Shown here: in pieces, positions 6,966 to 11,081 of the stretch
Layout: every line of letters begins with the position of its first letter
How positions within the stretch are numbered: the stretch's first letter is position 1
Assembly (NCBI GenBank): GCA_902795095.1
Contig: CADBKB010000046.1
Coordinates: 1 to 11,081 of the forward strand
Source: Oscillospiraceae bacterium
GTDB lineage: Bacteria > Bacillota_A > Clostridia > Oscillospirales > Oscillospiraceae
Direction of reading: 5' to 3'
DNA length: 11,081 nucleotides
Made by a program: the position numbers and the translations under genes
The notes under the pieces: model-generated
The model's database searches: none
Seen by the model: the letters and a program-made list of their open reading frames with translations, nothing else
What the model was told of the DNA's origin: nothing

Positions 6966-7841
6966 ATGAAAGCATTACTGAACAAGCTCTATGGCGGCAT
7001 CCGGTTTTCGTGGCCGCTGCTGATCGCCTATGCCGTCGGCGCCGCCGTACTGACCGCGGTATTTCTGATTTTTCCCGTCTTCGAAGGCACCTCCTTCAAC
7101 CGGATGGGCGTGTATCTGGAGGCGTGGATCTTCCTGGCGGTTCTGATCATGGCCAACTGCAAAACGCCGCTGGAATCCGCCCTCAAGACCTTCGTCTTCT
7201 TCCTCATCAGCCAGCCGCTGATCTATCTTCTGCAGGTGCCGTTCTCGTCCATGGGCTGGGGCCTGTTCGGGTTCTACAAGACCTGGTTCATCCTGACCCT
7301 GCTGACCTTCCCGATGGCCTATGTCGGCTGGTACATTACGAAGAAGAACTGGCTGAGCCTGCTGATCCTGGCGCCGGTGCTGGCGTTCCTCGGCACCGTA
7401 GCTGCCGAGGCCCTGCGCGAGACCGTCCTCAGCTTTCCCCGACTGCTGCTCACGGCGCTGTTCTGCCTGGGACAGATCCTGCTGTATCTGTATCTGTTTA
7501 CCTCCGATCCCCGACAGAAGCTCGCAGGATTGCTGATTGCCCTGGCCGGCGCGGCGTTCATACTGCTGACCACCTCCGCGGTGGATATCAACAGCGCGAT
7601 GTTCCTTCCTGACGACCCTGTGCTCACCGAGGCCGCCGCCGTCACAGTGGACGACGGGCAGATCGCCGAGGTTTCCGTTGAATCGACGGGGCAGGACAGC
7701 ATGGTACGCATCCGGTCCTCGCGGCTGGGCACGACGGCTATGACCATTCAGGACGGCGAGGCTGTGTACCGTTATGATCTGGAAATCTATAAAGACAATG
7801 AGGGCCATACGCAGATCCGCATCACCCCGCGGGAGGACTGA
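6966..7841 (+). CDS. Polytopic membrane protein of unknown function
   Basis: I do not recognise a family for this 291-residue protein. It has about seven hydrophobic segments, near residues 16-37, 52-64, 74-91, 103-123, 128-147, 157-178 and 186-204. A hydrophilic tail of about 85 residues (207-291) follows. The tail has short alternating stretches, for example AAVTVDDGQIAEVSVES and HTQIRITPRE, that suggest a small beta domain. Seven helices with a cytosolic, basic N-terminus (MKALLNKLYGGIR) would put the tail outside the cell. Asp and Asn residues after the last helix (VDINSAMFLPDD) are notable. It follows the MATE fusion by 39 bases with an AAGGAAG site (6948-6953) and is the last gene before the terminator-like hairpin at 7997-8038. 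An accessory or sensor role for the transporter is possible but not shown. Confidence 0.75.
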   Translation: MKALLNKLYGGIRFSWPLLIAYAVGAAVLTAVFLIFPVFEGTSFNRMGVYLEAWIFLAVLIMANCKTPLESALKTFVFFLISQPLIYLLQVPFSSMGWGLFGFYKTWFILTLLTFPMAYVGWYITKKNWLSLLILAPVLAFLGTVAAEALRETVLSFPRLLLTALFCLGQILLYLYLFTSDPRQKLAGLLIALAGAAFILLTTSAVDINSAMFLPDDPVLTEAAAVTVDDGQIAEVSVESTGQDSMVRIRSSRLGTTAMTIQDGEAVYRYDLEIYKDNEGHTQIRITPRED

Positions 7842-7915
7842 GCCGGGAAGAAGACCAAGTACTCGCTGAAAAATGAGCACCGCCCCGACACTTTCTTTAC
7901 ATTTCCTGTTTTTCT

Positions 7916-7988
7916 GGATTATTTGCGCTAATAACCCCGCGAAAACCGGAAAACCGCACAAATAATCCCTATGTTTTTCTAATAATCC
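7916..7988. repeat. AATAATCC box cluster with a tandem GAAAACCG repeat
   Basis: GGATTATTTG (7916-7925) and CAAATAATCC (7959-7968) are exact inverted copies. After one mismatch the pairing continues for two more bases. A third AATAATCC lies at 7981-7988, exactly 20 bases (about two helical turns) after the second. Between the inverted arms, GAAAACCG occurs twice in perfect tandem (7941-7956). The cluster ends about 27 bases upstream of the -35 box at 8015. It could be an upstream operator for a regulator of the surface-protein gene or, less likely, an AT-rich RNA hairpin before TTTTT (7974-7978). Confidence 0.55.
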
Positions 7989-7996
7989 GACGAAAA

Positions 7997-8038
7997 GAAT
8001 CTGGCCGGAGCGCATTGTCGTTCCGACCGGATTTTGTT
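7997..8038 (+). terminator. Terminator-like hairpin closing the operon
   Basis: ATCTGGCCGGA (7999-8009) pairs with TCCGACCGGAT (8022-8032) with one wobble and one C/A mismatch around a 12-base loop. It is preceded by GAAAAGA and followed by TTTGTT, so flanking A/T bases extend the stem. This fits an intrinsic terminator for the upstream seven-gene unit. Its loop contains TTGTCG, which also reads as the -35 box of the next promoter. Confidence 0.6.
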
Positions 8039-8043
8039 ATAAT
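8015..8043 (+). promoter_or_regulatory. Housekeeping sigma-type promoter of the surface-protein gene
   Basis: The -35 box TTGTCG (8015-8020, four of six consensus bases) is followed by a 17-base spacer and a perfect -10 box TATAAT (8038-8043). Transcription would start near 8050, giving a leader of about 60 bases. The -35 box lies in the loop of the hairpin at 7997-8038 and the -10 box overlaps a 14-base palindrome. Confidence 0.75.
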
Positions 8044-8054
8044 GTATATACATT
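8041..8054. promoter_or_regulatory. Perfect 14-base palindrome at the promoter start site, candidate operator
   Basis: AATGTATATACATT equals its own reverse complement over all 14 bases. It covers the end of the -10 box and the expected transcription start (about 8050). A dimeric repressor bound here would block the promoter. No regulator gene is encoded in the window, and alternating TA bases near a promoter can be palindromic by chance. Confidence 0.45.
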
Positions 8055-8065
8055 TTGGATATGCA

Positions 8066-8090
8066 CAGCCGCTTGCCCCGCGAGCGGCTG
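8066..8090 (+). promoter_or_regulatory. Stable 5'-leader hairpin ahead of the ribosome binding site
   Basis: CAGCCGCTTG (8066-8075) pairs with CGAGCGGCTG (8081-8090) over ten positions with one T-G wobble; the loop is CCCCG. It is transcribed near the mRNA 5' end and stops just before the ribosome binding site AAAGAAAGG (8092-8100). It probably stabilises the message or tunes translation. No T-run follows at once, so it is not a convincing terminator. Confidence 0.6.
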
Positions 8091-8091
8091 T

Positions 8092-8101
8092 AAAGAAAGG
8101 A
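8092..8101 (+). promoter_or_regulatory. Shine-Dalgarno site deciding the surface-protein start
   Basis: AAAGAAAGGA runs directly into an in-frame ATG at 8101, so that ATG has no spacing. The next in-frame ATG at 8110 is eight bases away and begins a classic signal peptide (Met-Arg-Lys-Arg). I therefore start the gene at 8110. Confidence 0.75.
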
Positions 8102-8109
8102 TGTTTTTT

Positions 8110-11081
8110 ATGAGAAAACGGTTCTTATCCCTGCTTCTGGCCCTGGCGCTGGCAGTGTCCCTGGCCCCCCAGCTGGCGCTGTATGCCCGGGCTGCGGAGC
8201 AGACGGGAAAATGCGGCGCCAATCTGAGCTGGAGCTTTGACGACGCCACCGGCGCGTTGACGATCACCGGCACCGGCGCTATGGACGACTTTGAAGCGGC
8301 CGGCAACCCGGACTGGCAGGAAATCCGCCGCCAGGTCAAAACCGTCACCCTGCCCGACGGCCTGACCTCCATCGGCAACTTTGCCTTCGTCCGCTTCTGG
8401 ATGACGGACCCGGTGGTCATTCCGCAGAGCGTTACCCGCATCGGCATGGCGGCGTTCAACGACTGCGACATGTCCGCCGTCACCATCCCCGACACCGTCA
8501 AGACCATCGAGTACGGGGCCTTCTGCTCCTGCGACAATCTGACGGAGCTGAAGATCCCCGGCGGCGTCTCCGAGCTCGGCGAGGAGGTCTTTGCCTCCTG
8601 CACCGGTCTGACCGCCCTGGAGATCCCCTCCAACATCAAGACCATCGGCGACAAGGCCTTCCAGGGCTGCACCGGGCTCAAGAGCGTGAAGATCCCCGAC
8701 AGCGTGACCGCCATCGGCGACAATGCCTTCTGCCGCACCGGCCTGGAGAGCGTCACCGTCGGCGCCAACGTGAAGACCATCGGCTCCAAGGCCTTTGCCG
8801 AGTGCCCCGCGCTGTCCGCCATCGAGGTGGCCGCCGCCAATCCGAACTATTCCGGCGACGACGGCGTGCTGTGCAACAAGGCCAAGACCCAGGTCCTGCA
8901 GTGTCCCTGCGGCAAGACAGGCTCCTATGAGATCCCCGTCACCGCCACCGCCATCAGCGAGGCCGCCTTTGAAAACTGTGACAAGCTGACCGGTCTGACG
9001 ATCACCGGCAATGTCCTGAGCATTCCGGACTTTGCCTTCCGGGGCTGCACCGGCATCACCGAGCTGACCCTGCCCGGCAGTCTGAAGACCATCGGCTGGG
9101 CCGCCTTCACCGGCTGCACCGGCCTTGAGCAGATCCGCATCCCCGAGGGCGTGACCGAGATCGCCTCCGGCGCTTTCTCCGGCTGCACCGGACTGAAGGC
9201 CGTGAAGATCATGAGTAAAAACTGCGTGATCGCCGAACGGGACGATACCCTCGGCGTGCCCGGCAGCACCATCATCTTCGGCCACAAGGGCTCCACCGCC
9301 GAGACCTACGCCAGAAACGCCGGCTACACCTTCAAGGAGTTGTCCCAGGAGGACGACCCCTGCGCCCTGGGCCACGATTTCGGCGAATGGGCCCAGACCA
9401 AGGATCCCACCTGCACCGAGGGCGGCGCCCGCACCCGCACCTGCGCCCGCTGCAATTTTGTGGAGGTGCAGACCATCGAGGCCCTGGGCCACGACTGGGA
9501 CGAGGGAACCGTCACCGTAGAGCCCACCGAAACCGCCCCCGGCGTGCGCACCTATACCTGCCGGCGCTGCGGCGAGACCAAGACCGAGCGCATCCGTCCC
9601 ACCGGCAGCACCCTGCCCGAGGACATTGATTTCACGAATCCCGACGACGCCGCCAAGTTTGCGCTTGCCGGCCAGCAGCAGAGCACCATCGAAGCGGGCA
9701 AGGGTCTGACCCTGGTATCCACCCAGGGCGGCGTGGAGCCCGCCAAGCAGAATATTGCCGAGGCGGATCACGATGTGGTCAAGGTCACCGTGGCCGACGA
9801 CTGGACCGCCACCCTGGAGGTGGAGTTCAGCGCCGGCTCCGCGGCCAATGGCTACTATCAGTTCTTCGCCTTCTTCGCCTCCCAGGGCGGCGACAATCAG
9901 AACATGTGCGGCATCCGCGGCGGCGACGGCGCCATGCAGAACTTTGAGCGCCACGACGGCGCCATCACCCACGAGGACGAGGACGGCGTCAACTCCACGC
10001 CGGGCTTCGCCTCCGCCGGCACCTATTTCCTGCGCATCGAGAAGGCCGGCGACGACTACACCTGCTACCGCAGCGCCGACGGCAAGGAATTCACCGAAAT
10101 GTTCGCCTACAAGGATTCCGGCATCGAGGCCGACGAGATCATCATCGACGCCTATACCGGCATGACCGAGGGCTATCAGTTCACCCTCAAGTCCCTGACC
10201 TTCACCGATGGCGGCGCGGACGTACCCCCCGCCGTGGACAAGACGGCCCTGGAGAAGGCCATCCGGGATTACGAGTTCATCACCACCACGAATTACACCC
10301 CCGAATCCGCCGAGGCCTTCCAGGCCGCGGTCGCCGCGGGCAGAGCGATCCGCGACAAGGCGGACGCCACCCAGACTGAGGTCGATGCCGCCGCCCAGGC
10401 CATCCTGGACGCCTACGCCGCCCTGGAGCCCCTGCCGCCCGAGGCGGACAAGACCGCGCTGGTCACCGCCATCACGAACGCCGAGGCAGAGATGCTCCGG
10501 GAGGACGTGGATTTCACGCCCGAATCTGAGGCGGCGCTGATCGCGGCCCTCGACGCCGCCAAGGCGGTGAACAACGATCCTGACGCCGCCCAGGCGGAAA
10601 TCGACAAGGCAGCCGCCGATTTGAACGCTGCCATTGACGCCCTGGAGATCATCCCCGACGAGCCGCCCGAAGACTTCCTTTTCGACGACGTGAAGGATGA
10701 AGGCAAGTTCTATTTCGCTCCCGTCTACTGGGCTTACTATGCCGATCCGCAGATCACCAACGGCGTGGACGCCACCCACTTCGGCCCGGACAATGCCTGC
10801 ACCCGCGGCCACGTGGTCACCTTCCTGTGGCGTGCCGCCGGATGCCCGGCGCCTGAAAAAGCCGAGACCCCGTTCACGGATCTGAAGCCCGGCGCCTTCT
10901 ACGAGAAGGCCGTGGCCTGGGCTGTGGAAAAGGGCATCACCAACGGCAAAACGGCCACGAGCTTTGCACCGGACGATCCCTGCAACCGCGGCCAGATCGT
11001 CACCTTCCTTTGGCGCTTCGCGCTCGAGGAAGATCCCAAGAGTGCCGAGACGCCGTTCACCGACCTGAAGCCCGGCGCCTT
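8110..11081 (+). CDS. SLH-anchored BspA-like leucine-rich-repeat surface protein (3' end beyond the window)
   Basis: The frame is open to the window end (about 990 residues seen). A signal peptide has MRKRF, a Leu/Ala core and a likely cut after Ala28 or Ala29 (YARAA). Residues about 77-410 hold eleven BspA-type LRR_5 repeats of the form TIGDKAFQGCTGLKSVKIP, with the usual insertion around NPNYSGDDGVLCNK (244-257) and the usual end GHKGSTAETYARNAGYTF (392-409). Two Cys-rich units follow (418-497), each with a GHD motif and a CxxC pair (CARC 446-449, CRRC 484-487). Residues about 505-700 look like a beta-sandwich, possibly concanavalin A-like. Two FIVAR-type helical repeats lie at about 710-775 and 779-845. 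SLH repeats start near 857, 920 and 981; the third is cut off. SLH domains bind pyruvylated cell-wall polymers, so the protein is probably displayed on the surface for adhesion or glycan binding. Its ligand is unknown. It has its own promoter. Confidence 0.88.
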   Translation, partial: MRKRFLSLLLALALAVSLAPQLALYARAAEQTGKCGANLSWSFDDATGALTITGTGAMDDFEAAGNPDWQEIRRQVKTVTLPDGLTSIGNFAFVRFWMTDPVVIPQSVTRIGMAAFNDCDMSAVTIPDTVKTIEYGAFCSCDNLTELKIPGGVSELGEEVFASCTGLTALEIPSNIKTIGDKAFQGCTGLKSVKIPDSVTAIGDNAFCRTGLESVTVGANVKTIGSKAFAECPALSAIEVAAANPNYSGDDGVLCNKAKTQVLQCPCGKTGSYEIPVTATAISEAAFENCDKLTGLTITGNVLSIPDFAFRGCTGITELTLPGSLKTIGWAAFTGCTGLEQIRIPEGVTEIASGAFSGCTGLKAVKIMSKNCVIAERDDTLGVPGSTIIFGHKGSTAETYARNAGYTFKELSQEDDPCALGHDFGEWAQTKDPTCTEGGARTRTCARCNFVEVQTIEALGHDWDEGTVTVEPTETAPGVRTYTCRRCGETKTERIRPTGSTLPEDIDFTNPDDAAKFALAGQQQSTIEAGKGLTLVSTQGGVEPAKQNIAEADHDVVKVTVADDWTATLEVEFSAGSAANGYYQFFAFFASQGGDNQNMCGIRGGDGAMQNFERHDGAITHEDEDGVNSTPGFASAGTYFLRIEKAGDDYTCYRSADGKEFTEMFAYKDSGIEADEIIIDAYTGMTEGYQFTLKSLTFTDGGADVPPAVDKTALEKAIRDYEFITTTNYTPESAEAFQAAVAAGRAIRDKADATQTEVDAAAQAILDAYAALEPLPPEADKTALVTAITNAEAEMLREDVDFTPESEAALIAALDAAKAVNNDPDAAQAEIDKAAADLNAAIDALEIIPDEPPEDFLFDDVKDEGKFYFAPVYWAYYADPQITNGVDATHFGPDNACTRGHVVTFLWRAAGCPAPEKAETPFTDLKPGAFYEKAVAWAVEKGITNGKTATSFAPDDPCNRGQIVTFLWRFALEEDPKSAETPFTDLKPGA
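10861..11081 (+). repeat. Direct repeat from tandem SLH units
   Basis: Bases 10861-10898 and 11044-11081 agree at 35 of 38 positions, including the shared 17-mer CTGAAGCCCGGCGCCTT. The offset is 183 bases (61 codons), one SLH unit. Both encode AETPFTDLKPGA. Near-identity at DNA level suggests recent duplication or gene conversion of the SLH repeat. Confidence 0.8.

Larger units (their letters stand above)
7842..8109. other. Intergenic control region between the operon and the surface-protein gene
   Basis: This 268-base gap holds no gene. Its first 70 bases (7842-7910) show nothing clear. From 7916 it becomes AT-rich compared with the flanking genes and carries repeated boxes, a terminator-like hairpin, a promoter, a palindrome and a leader hairpin, each listed separately. 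Such density suggests regulated expression of the downstream surface protein. Confidence 0.7.

Noticed and set aside
7916..7988. Repeat cluster read as a short CRISPR array
   Set aside because: Units are only 8-10 bases, differ in orientation, have no regular spacers and no cas genes are nearby.
8066..8090. Leader hairpin read as an attenuator/terminator
   Set aside because: The stem is followed by TAAAGAAAGG, which is the ribosome binding region, not a T-run. The T-run (8104-8109) comes too late.
8125..10812. An 895-codon open frame on the - strand opposite the surface-protein gene
   Set aside because: It mirrors a GC-rich, repeat-containing + strand gene that has a signal peptide, recognisable domains, a promoter and a ribosome binding site. 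The reverse frame reads as Gly/Ala/Val/Leu-rich low-complexity sequence with no domain.

Overview
The window is GC-rich bacterial DNA (about 60% by eye). All genes lie on the + strand, with strong Shine-Dalgarno sites and short intergenic gaps. Three things point to a Gram-positive Clostridia-type gut or rumen organism, plausibly Oscillospiraceae-like: SpoIIAA/RsbW-type STAS and anti-sigma kinase domains, a BspA-like leucine-rich-repeat surface protein, and C-terminal S-layer homology (SLH) repeats containing VTFLWR. The species assignment is inference.

Layout. Bases 1-141 hold the tail of an upstream unit: a perfect hairpin and a clear intrinsic terminator. A strong housekeeping-type promoter (TTGAAT-17-TATAAT, 161-189) then drives what looks like one seven-gene operon (312-7841). 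The genes are a free STAS protein, a STAS / APH-like kinase / RsbW-like ATPase triple fusion, a PHP phosphoesterase, a multi-pass membrane YdcF-type (DUF218) protein, a Cof-type HAD phosphatase, a MATE transporter with an RsbW-like ATPase domain at its C-terminus, and an unrecognised polytopic membrane protein. Gaps are 16-57 bases, one junction overlaps, and I see no internal terminator. The 268-base gap at 7842-8109 is densely structured: AATAATCC boxes, a tandem octamer, a terminator-like hairpin whose loop carries the next gene's -35 box, a perfect -10 box, a 14-base palindrome at the expected start of transcription, and a leader hairpin. The last gene (8110 onward) is an exported, SLH-anchored surface protein that runs off the window end.

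How the genes may work together. Two STAS domains and two RsbW-like ATPase domains occur in one operon, yet the window has no sigma factor and no PP2C (RsbU/SpoIIE-type) phosphatase. One ATPase domain sits on the cytosolic tail of a MATE transporter. The other sits behind an intact APH-type kinase domain. A reasonable but untested model is a partner switch in which the free STAS protein moves between the kinase fusion and the transporter, so the output would be transport activity rather than, or in addition to, transcription. PHP and HAD enzymes in the same unit suggest a link to phosphorylated metabolites, and the YdcF-like and last membrane proteins suggest a link to the envelope. I consider this operon the most interesting content of the window.
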